A stretch of DNA of 64,000 nt from Psoroptes ovis (Eukaryota > Arthropoda > Arachnida > Sarcoptiformes > Psoroptidae). How positions within the stretch are numbered: position 1 is the first letter of the stretch; each line of letters starts with the position of its first letter. The stretch spans positions 372,001 to 436,000 of the forward strand of contig PQWQ01000020.1 in the NCBI GenBank assembly GCA_002943765.1, read 5' to 3'. The notes beneath the pieces are model-generated. The model made no database searches and was not told where the DNA came from. It saw nothing but the letters and a program-made list of their open reading frames with translations. A program made the position numbers and the translations under genes. Below, one piece after another: positions 50,701 through 60,983 of the stretch.

Positions 50701-51198
50701 CGATATATTTGAACAATCACTACTTGAATCACCATCATCACTACAATCGATACTTAGATTTGATAGTTTTGAATTATGATCATCATCGATATTGTCGTTG
50801 TTGTAAATATTATCATCAATATTCAATGTAATTGTAGGTGGCGGTGCTAGTTGACGGGTGATTAACGATGGTGACTGATGATTGAAAAATTTTCGATCAT
50901 AATTATTGCCATGACGTGTTTGATTCGATTTATTATTCGTGGTTGATGGTGTTGTCGATGGTGGCGCTGTTGAAGCTGCTGACGAAGCTGCTGAAGATGA
51001 TGACAGACCTAACAATTGTTGAATAGTAAATGGTGATTGTTGATATTGTTGTATAGCCTTTGATGTCGTAGATGTTGACGATGTTTTTGTCATTGTATTT
51101 GTGGATGATGCCGTGATATTCGAGGTATCATTTGAAGATGTCGAAGATGATTCAACATCCATATCTTTGATATTATGATTAGATGAATTAAGCATCAT
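35749..51198 (-). CDS. Vsx: Visual system homeobox (paired-like, CVC) factor
   Basis: Five exons on the minus strand: 51198-50043, 42182-41855, 39746-39623, 37097-36914 and 36836-35749, giving 2880 nt and 959 aa; all junctions match in phase. An eh1-like octapeptide FTIQQLLGL (57-65) would recruit Groucho. A lysine stretch leads into the homeodomain at 491-550 (TIFTSYQLEELEKAF, AHYPDVYAREML, VWFQNRRAKWRK; Q540 is position 50). The CVC domain follows (CWGKSTIMAEYGLYGAMVRH, then SCAPWLLGMHRKSLEAA), which identifies the Vsx1/Vsx2/Chx10/ceh-10 family. Expected role: nuclear regulator of visual interneuron and progenitor fate. It is far longer than vertebrate VSX2 (361 aa) because of Ser/Thr/Asn tracts, an 11-Ala run and Gln repeats. 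Introns 1-3 are 7.9, 2.1 and 2.5 kb and hold eight MITEs; intron 4 is 76 bp. Confidence 0.95.
36136..36250 (-). repeat. Glutamine-repeat duplication in Vsx last exon
   Basis: A unit encoding NNEQQQQQQNKQM occurs twice in tandem (39-nt period), followed by a third NNEQ run and, after a gap, another Gln run near 35978-36002. It lies in the coding frame and is likely length-variable. Confidence 0.8.
37383..37463 (-). mobile_element. 81-bp mariner-like MITE, type B (copy 1)
   Basis: Vsx intron 3. Ends TTAGCTTGTCCG and CGGACAACCTAA with TA both sides; core GTTCATTCGGCTTTATCGAT, reverse orientation of type B. Confidence 0.82.
38549..38570 (+). repeat. (CA)11 microsatellite
   Basis: Uninterrupted CA repeat in Vsx intron 3, 28 bp before a MITE. 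Confidence 0.85.
38598..38678 (+). mobile_element. 81-bp mariner-like MITE, type B (copy 2)
   Basis: Vsx intron 3. TTAGGTTGTCCG start, AACAACCTAA end, TA both sides; core GCCGATTTTCATTCGGCAAC then TAAGCCGAATGAAC. Confidence 0.83.
39078..39157 (-). mobile_element. 80-bp mariner-like MITE, type A (copy 7)
   Basis: Vsx intron 3. TTAGATTGTCCG start, CGGACAACCTAA end, TA both sides; core GGCCGGTTATATCGCAGAAA in reverse orientation. Confidence 0.83.
40095..40179 (-). mobile_element. 85-bp mariner-like MITE, type B (copy 3)
   Basis: Vsx intron 2. The left end has a two-base insertion (TTAGGTTACTGTCCG); the right end is canonical and TA flanks both sides. Core GTTCATTCGGCTTAATCGAA. Confidence 0.8.
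41025..41106 (+). mobile_element. 82-bp mariner-like MITE, type B (copy 4)
   Basis: Vsx intron 2. TTAGGTTGTCCG start, CGGACAGCCTAA end, TA both sides; core TTCATTCGGCAACACCGATT. Confidence 0.83.
41380..41459 (+). mobile_element. 80-bp mariner-like MITE, type A (copy 8)
   Basis: Vsx intron 2, 273 bp from type B copy 4. TTAGGTTGTCCT start, CGGACAACCTAA end, TA both sides; core GCCGATTTTCCAATAATTTT. Confidence 0.83.
42838..42858 (+). repeat. CA-rich microsatellite in Vsx intron 1
   Basis: About nine CA units, continuing imperfectly to the right. Confidence 0.75.
46439..46520 (+). mobile_element. 82-bp mariner-like MITE, type B (copy 5)
   Basis: Vsx intron 1. TTAGGCTGTCCG start, CGGACAGTTCTAA end followed by TA; the left flank TA has been lost. 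Core GCCGATTTTCATGCACAACT. Confidence 0.8.
48110..48193 (+). mobile_element. 84-bp mariner-like MITE, type B (copy 6)
   Basis: Vsx intron 1. ATAGGTTGTCCG start, right end altered to CGGGCAAACACTAA, TA both sides; core ACCGATTTTCATGTAGCAAC. Confidence 0.78.
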
Positions 51199-54100
51199 TT
51201 TTGTTTTGTTTCACTAATTAACAACAATAATTAATTATGACTAAGTAGCAATTAGCAAAATATTTTTTGTCATTCCGGAGTTAAAATAGCTGAATATCGA
51301 TCATTTCAATTGAATGAATCGAATGAATTCATATGATTTTAATGATGCTTAATCAAGGTTTTTTTTGCCATATTTCACATAGTTTTACTTGATTTTCCAA
51401 TTAGATTTCAGCTGTAATTATTTCATTATTTGAAAGCTAATGAGATCATCATCAAAAACTCGACTCGATATCGACTTATCTATAGTCTCTCACAATTCTA
51501 TTTGGCTCGTATATGGCTTAATGATAATTATTTCGAAGGATGATTTTGAGTTTTTCAAAAAAAAAAAAAAACAAACAATTGGCTACAAAGCTATGAAAAA
51601 TTGATTTCTTACAGTTGTTCTTGTCCCACTAATTCTAATAACGAAAAACATCAAGAAACATTTTGGGCATTCATTCAGTCAGTAGGCGAGTTTTTATTTT
51701 AATTGCCGCCTCTTGGGTGCTTGTTCGCATGCTTAATGCTATGAACAAGATAACTATTGGCCTGAATGAATCAAATGAATGTAAATGGATAGATCTCTAT
51801 TTGAACACACAGAGACAAAATGAAACAAACAAGACAAACAAGGAGCAGCCAAAAAATAACCAATTTGAAAATATTCAAATCTATTTGTTTGTATGTATTT
51901 GAATTTGATACATACAAACATACATAGATGGATGTATGGATGAAAATTTTCAAAATTTTGAAAATTGGTCTAAAAATTAAAGAAAATTTAATGACTTTAA
52001 ATGAGTGAAAATCACTTGCAATTACTTACTTACTTATCACTAAGCCTTCAAGTAATTTTCCTTAGTCTTAGTAATGTTCTACAGCATCTAATTCCATGGG
52101 CCTTGCATCTCTCAGTGTTTCGGTGCCAATTTTGTCCAAGTTTGTCCCTTCTCATTATATCGACACACACACAAACACACATTTGACAAAATTGGCAACA
52201 TGCTGAGTGCTTTGCCTATGTGTCAGTATACGAATTATTTCACAAATTATTTTCTGGTATTTCTCTGGATTCTTATTTAAAGATGTGGTACTTGCGTATG
52301 TTTTGGATGCGTATGTGTGAACCAAGAGAGAGATGCACAAAGATTCAAAGTAATAATTTGAATTCATTCAAATAAATAAGCGAAATATTAAACAAGACAC
52401 ACAATCATCGACTAAGCAACGCTAATTGACGAATAATAACTGAATAACTGTCGATGATCAACGGGATCGAATTCATATAATTTGCTTTTTCTCTACGTCT
52501 CTGTGCGTGTGTTTTGCCAAGAAATTTCAATGATTTCAATTCGCTTGAATCTGCTGACGACAAAATCATCAAAATCAATTGAATTTGACAATCAAAGTTG
52601 GAGAGAGAGAGAGAGGAGATAGGAGAGAATCGATGGTAATATATGGCAGAGAGAATTGATGGAATTTCGATGCTTCATGAAAGGATGCCAAAGTGAGGAA
52701 AATTGGGCACAAAAATTCCATTATCGAGCCGTGAATTTCGCGATTCTCGGCACCATAATCACCAGAATAACCAGAATATATACTCACATTGCTTAATGCC
52801 AATGTAATCAGTCAAAAATGACTGAAAAACCGGGAAAAAAAGAATTTTATAATTAAATATTAAATAAATGGGATTTTTTTTCAAAAATATTAAAATTAAA
52901 ATAAATTGAAAAAATGAATTCTTTTAAATTTTTACCCCTTTTATTAATAATATTAAATCATTCATTCATCATCGGTGGAAAAAACACTGTGATTTAGATG
53001 ATTATTAATTATGTTTCATTATTATTTACATTTTTTTGAAACACTTTTATTACACTTGAAAAAAAAAATTTTCGTCTGTTCATTTGATTTGTTTTGAAAC
53101 AAATTTGATGAAATTTTTGAGAAAAATATTTTAATTGAAATTTTTCTGAAATTTTCGGTGAATTTCTATGTACACATTACATTGAATTAACATTATATGA
53201 ATATGTTTAAATATCACACAAATTAATACAATATTATATTTGGATGAGATTAGATGTATTAATATGCACACATACACACACACACACACAGTTGATTAAT
53301 TATGAGTTATTTTTCAATTAATAATTTAACAATTTTTTTCGAAATAACAAATGATTTAAAATTTCTTTGAATTTTCTTTCTGTGAATTTCAAATTAATAC
53401 AAGTCCATCATCATCATTCGAAAACTCATCAATCAAAAATAATTGAAAAAAAAACAATGATTGATTTTCATAATTTTTTTGATTTGTTTTCGTGTGTACT
53501 TCATCAGGCCATTTTCCGTGTTTTTTCTGCTGTTTTTCTCTGCAGTTTTTTGCTCGTTTAGTCATTAAATGATTAGGAACAATAAACCATAGTCTTAGTC
53601 ATTCAAAACTATAGTCATTCACCACCGCCACTGTCAATGATCAATGATCCAATTTATTTCGATTATTTTCCCTTGAATAAACGATTACTAATAATGATGA
53701 TGACGATGATGATGACAGTGATGATCAATGATGATGAACACATTTAATGAATGAATTTTTTTTTTTTTTTGAATGAATGAAAATGTCCAATTAGCTTTTG
53801 CTACAACAATGACGCCAAACTAAATCAGTTACACAGCGAGAAAAAAAATCCTTTCAATTTTCAGTGGTCATTCGAATGTTTAAAAATTCGAAAAAAATGG
53901 GCGGAGCAAAAGCAGTGAAAAAGGCGTGTTCCTTTTTCGTCTATTCTTCATTTTGCTATGCTTCTACTATGAAAAAAATTTTTAAATGTAACAATTTTTT
54001 TTTTCGTTGTGTTTATAGTGTCAAATATTTGAATTTTTATTTTGTAGACTTTTAAATGTTTCTGTTTTGTTTCTCTTTAATTCATTCATAACATCTCATT

Positions 54101-54428
54101 GCCACATTTTTTTCATCTTTTAAATTTGATTTGAACTTTAAATATTTGAAAATTTTAAATTGAAAACAGAGGGCAAAGCTTTACAGCTCAGGGAGAATAA
54201 TCGAAAGACAACAACTTGAATAAAGTTCTGCCATCTGTCGGTTCATTTTGCAACTAAACCTTTCAAGGGTGATTTAAAAACCACCCAATTATTTCATTGA
54301 TTTAAATTTTATTGAATTCGTTATAACATATGTTTTTCAAAATAAAATACAAAATCTATATTTAATATTTATACAAAATAATGATAATCGTTTGATAAAT
54401 TCGAATAATAATAACAATAATTCCTTAT
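51199..54428. other. Vsx upstream region to SPAG7 3' end
   Basis: No gene recognised. The Vsx promoter should lie near 51200-52800, where composition is less AT-rich (patches near 51660-51740 and 52060-52150). A CA microsatellite lies at 53274-53290 and a GA run near 52601-52613. A complex patch at about 54170-54290 includes GTTCTGCCATCTGTCGG. Confidence 0.5.
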
Positions 54429-55487
54429 TCAATTTGTTTGATTGGATTGTTTAAATTTTTTATTTTTATTATCATTCAATATTTGTTCGATTGATCTTTG
54501 ATCCAATTTATTTGAGCTTGGTACTATTGGAAAAATACAAAAGGATTGATTAGATATGTACGTCAGTCATTAGACTAATTAATTACCCATTCCGAATTGA
54601 TAATTAGGGGTGGTTATTTTTGCACCAGCTTCACCAACAATCTTGGTTCCAATTATTTTTGAATATTTTTGTTGATATTTATTCGTTGTCGATTGTTGTT
54701 GATTACAATCGATTGTTGTTGGATTTTTACGTTTTTTATTATTGGTTATCATTGATTGTTGTTGTGATTTTTCATCATTGCTTTGATTCTGTTTTAGTTG
54801 CTATTTATAAAGTATAAAAAATATGAAAATCATTTGATTACATGGAATTAATGCATGAAACTTTACCATTTTATCATGTAATTCTTTCAATTTTTTATCA
54901 TATAAATTAATACCATCACGTAAACAATCCAACTCTTCATCGGTTGGTTTAAATTCTTTCTTGAATACAATACAATGTCTATCTTGATCTTCGATGCCGA
55001 ATGAATAGACAAGTAAATCATATTTATCTGCGATATTGTGGCTGCAATTTGGTCATTTGAAAAAAATGAAAGGGTTAGTAATTTACAATTCAAATTCAAT
55101 GAATATGTTCACTTACATGATTGTACGATGTATTTTGGCCATTGGTTCAAATTCAATTTTTTCCATATTACAATCATCAACAAATTTGATTAAACGTTGT
55201 TCAATCTATTTTTAAAGAAAATATATTCATGATTAGTTTGATTTGAATTGATTGTTCTGGTTATACAAACATCTGAACTAATTTTTTTCAATTTTTCTTT
55301 TTCAATTTCATTTATTTTCCTCAATGTTTCTTGTCGTTCTAAAAAGAATCAATTGAAATTGATTAATCAGTGTTAATCCATTCAAATAAATCAATCAAAA
55401 ATTCTTACTTTTAAGTAGAATTTCTTGTTTCGATTGTGTTTGTGGCGGTTTTTCCATCGAATTAAGAATTGATCCAAGAAGATCCAT
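54429..55487 (-). CDS. SPAG7: R3H-domain protein, SPAG7 homologue
   Basis: Six exons on the minus strand: 55487-55409, 55338-55271, 55205-55117, 55041-54867, 54800-54587 and 54523-54429, giving 720 nt and 239 aa (human SPAG7 227). Phase closes at all five introns. The start MDLLGSILNSMEKPP matches the conserved SPAG7 N-terminus. A basic coiled-coil-like stretch follows, then the R3H single-stranded nucleic-acid-binding domain at about 50-120 (FEPMAKIHRTIIHNIADKY, VFKKEFKPTDEELDCLRDG). The C-terminus keeps the family tail (YSKIIGTKIVGEAGAKI, VPSSNKLDQRSIEQILN) around a Gln/Asn-rich insert. Vertebrate SPAG7 is nuclear and its molecular role is poorly defined. The gene is divergent from NDUFB5, with 229 bp between the ATGs. 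Confidence 0.9.
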
Positions 55488-55716
55488 TTTTTCCAGGAGA
55501 TTTAGGGTTGAAAAATCTGAGTTTAAAGGTCTTAAAAGGTTTTTAAAATATTAAAAAAAAATCATAACAATCAAAATCGATGAAAATAGCCGTGAATCGA
55601 CTATTTATGTTGAAATAGAATTAGAATGTGACTTTTTCTTCAAAACACAAAAACAAAAATTCGTGGATTTTTTTTGTTTTGATTTTGATTCATTTAATAA
55701 TTGAAGACCTTTAAAA
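55488..55716. promoter_or_regulatory. Shared divergent promoter, SPAG7 and NDUFB5
   Basis: 229 bp between opposite start codons; both leaders and promoters must fit here. No TATA box or initiator can be assigned from the sequence alone. Confidence 0.55.
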
Positions 55717-56405
55717 ATGCCATTATTAAGTACCCTAAGAGTTTTGACCAGAAACTTGAAGATTCGTGATTGTAAACAAGGTTTGCATCTTGAGGTTTCT
55801 AATTTGAATTGAATTTGATTTGTTTTTCTTTTGTTTATCCAAAAAAAGTTTCGGTCAGATATGGTGGACATGACCATAAAATGCATATACAACCATCACG
55901 TTTCGTATGGAATACATTCAAAGATTATCTTCATTTTTATTTTTGGCTCGGTGCATTGCCATTAGCTTTGATAACGGCATATGCAAACATAGTCATTGGT
56001 GATGCTGAATTGACCGATATACCTGAAGGTTATACACCACATCATTGGGAATATTATAAGGTATGATGTGATTTTCATTTCTGTAGACTCCAATCATTGA
56101 TCCTATCGATTTTCTTCCATTTAAAGCATCCAATTACAAGATTTTTAGCCAAATATGTATACGGTGATCGTGCAATACATTATGAATCGACTGTATCGAA
56201 AATGGCTGAAGAATCGGAAAAAATTCTCTTGCATAAACTTAAAAAACAAATCAAAATGATGATGGCCGAAAAAGCCGATAATAAAGCATGGTATTATGCT
56301 GATGTTGATCCATCCGCTAATCGTTGGGTATTGGATACATCACGTCATTTAACATTTAAAACTGAAGGTATTCATGATAGTGGTGAACTTGATGATTATG
56401 ATTAA
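55717..56405 (+). CDS. NDUFB5: NADH dehydrogenase (complex I) subunit B5 (SGDH)
   Basis: Three exons: 55717-55780, 55849-56060 and 56127-56405, giving 555 nt and 184 aa (human 189 including its presequence). The N-terminus MPLLSTLRVLTRNLKIRDCK is basic and amphipathic, as for a mitochondrial presequence. One membrane helix lies at about 51-72 (FYFWLGALPLALITAYANIV), followed by the family block PEGYTPHHWEYYKHPITRFL and the ARG/TYR-rich tail. It is an accessory subunit of the complex I membrane arm in the inner mitochondrial membrane. Introns are 68 and 66 bp. A candidate polyadenylation signal AATAAATAAA lies near 56491. No break is visible. Confidence 0.94.
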
Positions 56406-56638
56406 TAATGAAACATTGATTATGAATGATCATGGATTATTTGAATTATTGGCAACATTTAAATTTTTTTTTTAAAAATTCTAATCTCAAAAATAAATAA
56501 ATTAGTTACAATTAAATATAATTTAAAAATTTTGTTAATTTTACAAGACGACAGATGTCGCTACAGTTTTCGTTTTTTTAATTATTTAAATCCAATTCGA
56601 AATATCTTCGTGGAGGGAATTTTAAATAAACCAGCCAA

Positions 56639-56662
56639 TGATCAATGTCTGAACATTGATCA
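56639..56662. repeat. Perfect 10-bp inverted repeat with 4-bp spacer
   Basis: TGATCAATGT, spacer CTGA, ACATTGATCA. It sits about 230 bp past the NDUFB5 stop. It could be a dimeric factor site or a hairpin. Confidence 0.6.
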
Positions 56663-57540
56663 ACATAAAAAATGAAATGAAATTAATAATTGATTAACAA
56701 ACATTATGGAACAATGAATAACAATGTATTTACATGGACAAAGTTAATGAATGAGATGATCGAATAAACTCTCATGAAAAGCAATGAAAAATTGATTTCA
56801 ATGTAAAAAATAATAATCTTACCGATGATATACTTGGCCAATATATAACAAGGCTCATAAATTCATGATGATTATTCATTCATATATAAAATTTTGACAA
56901 TCATCACCGAATCATAGTCAATAGTTGATCACCATCAACATCCTCGTAAGATGTATGAATTTTCATTACAAATTTTTAATTATCAAAGTAAATAATTCAT
57001 GATTACCTGTTGTATAAGGTTGAACACATGCATATACAATAATGCAATTCATTACCTGTTGTACAATGACGATAATAGAAAGCAGAAATTAATTTCAATT
57101 CGGAAAAAAAATGGATAAATAATGAATAGCACGTTTAAATGAATGAATAAATAATCAAAAAATCATCAAAAAAAAACTAATGAAAAATTAATCAGAAAAT
57201 CCAAACAATGAGATTTGTATGAAAATGGTTTATATTCCAATCATGTAAAGAGCTCATGCATAGAAAGAAAACTAATAGAAATAAATGGATAAACATGATG
57301 ATGATGATGATTGGTTTGAATATTCATAATTCAAAATTGATTAATTTACATTATGAATATGAATATGTTTTACCAAATAGACAAATAATGGAAAAACAAT
57401 GTAAATAATAAATATTTAATTAATTATTTACATTATCTATTTTCCAACCACCGAATACGAACTAAAACAAATTGAAATCAAATAATCGACGAAAAAATAA
57501 ACTGAATAAATGAAAATTAATTAATTAAACATATCATATA

Positions 57541-57620
57541 TTAGATTGTCCGAAAAGTTTTTGACGATTTTCACCAGCAACTCTATTGATTAAGCGTGAT
57601 GAACTTTTCGGACAACCTAA
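57541..57620 (+). mobile_element. 80-bp mariner-like MITE, type B (copy 7)
   Basis: TTAGATTGTCCG start preceded by TA, CGGACAACCTAA end; core GACGATTTTCACCAGCAACT. Confidence 0.8.
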
Positions 57621-58536
57621 TTTATAACAAGGGTCTAACTAAGATCTACTCAATTATTCATTTATTTATTTGTTTTTTAATATTTATTCATTATTAATTG
57701 TAGGTCAAATAACAATATCAGGGAAATGAATGAATGAATAATCAATGAAATGAAAAAATGATAAATAGTTTCATTGGGAACATATTTATTATTCAATTCA
57801 ATTCAATTCAAGATCAAAATCAATTCAATTAACAAGATTTCGAATTGTTTTAGATCAGAATTAATTCATTTTTCCAGAGAAAAAATTACCTGAAGATACC
57901 TGAACCTAAGTAAGATGTACCTGGCTGAAAAAGACCCTGCACAACGATCCACGAATGGTCAGGGAAAATTTCATTCAACAACGACAACCAAATAAATTGT
58001 AATTACCCCAAGGAATAACCAAACAATATTAAGCTCTGGAGAACCTTCGAAGCCTAGAAGACTAAAGGTGGAAAAATGTAAAATCGAATGAAACAAATGA
58101 AAAATTCATGGGCTAAGGTATTGCTGAGTGCAAGGACTTTGAATTTCTTTGCTTAGTATTGAACTTAAATACATGTTTTCATGTTTAAAAATTTAAAATA
58201 ATGGAAAAACGCGCGCGTTTTGTTTCAAATGAAATTTTAAACCATTTAATAATGATAATGATTATAATTATAAGGCTATTGATGATGATGATGGTGATGG
58301 TAATGGTAATGTAATAATAATCACAATAATGATGATAATAATAGCCAGGTAATAATAATAATAATTGTACATTTTCAAAACATATATTTATTATTTTGAA
58401 TTATTTTTCTTTAAATTTTTCGTTTTTCAGACTAAATAAAGACATTATCATCATAATTATTATTAGCATTTAAGACATTTTTTTTGGCCATTTATTGTAA
58501 TTTAATGTTGCAAATTATTCAAAATATTCAACGTCT

Positions 58537-58538
<2 letters not shown>

Positions 58539-58569
<31 letters not shown>
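58539..58569 (+). repeat. (CT)15 microsatellite
   Basis: Uninterrupted CT run of about 31 bases in the gene-poor right end. Confidence 0.9.
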
Positions 58570-58572
<3 letters not shown>

Positions 58573-60824
58573 GTTTTATTTTCACAGCAATTAACTTGAC
58601 ATTTAAATTTTTTTTTTTTGCATTTGGAAAAACCTTAAAATGTTCATGTAGATTAGATTATTCATACATTTACTTTCAAGATGAAATAAACTTGACGATA
58701 CACACACAAATATACATTTAATAAACATGTTTTGAAAATCGGTAATTTTGTGCAAAAATCAAATCAAATTATTCAAAGACATTATATTGATTAAATGCTG
58801 ATGAATTATTATATATTCATATACACATTTGCGTATAATAATGTCGCATTATTATAATCATTATTTTCATTATTTTTGATTTCGATGAATAATGATAAAT
58901 AAATTCATTATTATTATTAAATGATATGAATATACACTGATATGTATTGAAAGATATTATTAAAATCATAATAATTATATTATTTGAAATAGAAACTATT
59001 GATTCATCATTATGATTTGATTTCAATAATATTTTCTTTTTTTTTCTATCTCAAAAACAATGCTTCAGTTATAAGGAATTTTACAATTTATCAAACATAT
59101 TTTTGACGATGATTATAATAATAATACAAATAAACAAGTAGGATGATACTGCTATTTTGCCACTGGAATTTATTATATTATATAATAAATGATAATATGA
59201 AATGAAACGACCCTGATATTAAATTGCTTCATTATAAATTAAAAGGTTGATGATGATGATAATAATTATGGTCGCTATTTATTATCATTATTATTATCAT
59301 ATAAGCATTATGATTAAGTATTTAAAAAGATTAACATAAATAACAAATCATTTTTTTCTTGTTATTATTATGTATAACTTGTAAGAATATGCGATTGATT
59401 TATGAACAACATTACTTATGTAATATGGCAAGGAAAATATTTACTTTTATTTCATTATCAATTATAATCATTAGATTATTATACTACATTTTATGTATGC
59501 CACTAAATTTTTTTGAAAAAAAATTATAATTATACAGTTGCATTCAATACATATTTGTACACACAAGTAAAGGTTCAAAAATGATGAAAATCTCATTGTC
59601 AATATTATGTTTGTCTTTGAAAAATCATTGTTTATTAACTAAATAGTTAGTTAGTTTGTGCTTACCCCGTTGATTTATTCATCATCATGGACGCCCACTG
59701 TTCAAGTAATGATCATGAACACAAAGCCATAGCCATGACCATGATCGAAAATCGGTAACCTGTTATTCCTTTTTTTTCAGGCAATTCCTATGGCGTCTAA
59801 GAAATAATCATTATTTCAAAACAGTTGACATTTTTTTCAGTTTTGAATTAATCAAATGTCAAAATTGATGAATGATCTGCTAAATTTAATATTTTGTTTC
59901 ATTGTATCTTAGCTTGTTACACGAAATTTTCCAATGTGAAAATTTCCCCTTGAACAATGGGACATACCTTTGAATTCAAATCGAAAAAAAATAACAAACA
60001 AGTAAAATGACATAATTTCTTATGATTAGTACCTATTATTTAGATGATGATTAAGGTTATGGCTTAAGGCTTATGGTTTATGAGGGTAAATGGATAAAGC
60101 CATTTGTATTATTTGTAATATTTTATCCGTTGTTTTTTTCAATTTTTTTTCTAGGTGCTAAATTCAATTTCAATTCAAAACCATTGATCTCTCTTTTCGA
60201 CTACTAAGGATTAATTGATTTCATTCAATCATTCAATTATTATTATTATTATTAGTCAGTTATAATAACTTGATGATTGATAAATAATACACCACGTAAT
60301 AGGGGATTTTGAATGAGAAAATCTGTTACAATTTCCGTCCAAAAAAAAATTTTCAAATTTTTCAATTCATTATTTCAATTCAATCCATTATTTAATATAA
60401 TAATGAAATATTCAATATAAATTCATATTTGTCGGTCGGTTGGTTGGTTGGTTGGGTGTCGATTACAATTGTTTATACAAACACATAAATGCATTGAATA
60501 TACATTGGCTAAATACGTGTATTTAATGTAAATTAATTTGAATTTGATTCAATTTCTCATTCAAAATTTGAATGGAAAAAAAACCATTTCGGTAATTCAA
60601 ATCAATTGTATTCAACGTTTACACGTTCATATATTCAATTCAATTCAATTATATTCACCAAAAAATTCATTTACAAATCAATTGTATTCAACAGTAATAA
60701 CAATGAATGAATGAATGGCCTATACCTTCGAATTCAATTCATTTACCTCATTCTCAATGACATTAAATAACATTAAATGATGATAACAATAAAAATAACA
60801 TGAACCTTCTATGTATGTATACAG

Positions 60825-60983
60825 GAGAAAGATTTCGAACAACAAATGTTTTCTTTTAAATTTGAATTTGAATCAATGATTCAACGATTCAAAAATGATT
60901 GTGAAAAAGGTCGTGAATACATTGAGATAATGGACCAAATAAATACCAAAATCACGAGCATTTGGTGGTGGTGGTGATGGTGT
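60825..60983 (+). CDS. Possible isolated exon (low confidence)
   Basis: After an AG at 60823-60824 a stop-free frame of about 50 codons reads EKDFEQQMFSFKFEFESM and later KNDCEKGREYIEIMDQI, ending in a Trp run encoded by a TGG microsatellite and then TGA. Charged, helix-like composition argues mildly for coding. No partner exon found. Confidence 0.2.

Noticed and set aside
59755..59780. Possible intron joining the 59684 frame to a following frame
   Set aside because: GT and AG are present but the interval would be only 26 bp, too short to be spliced by a normal spliceosome.
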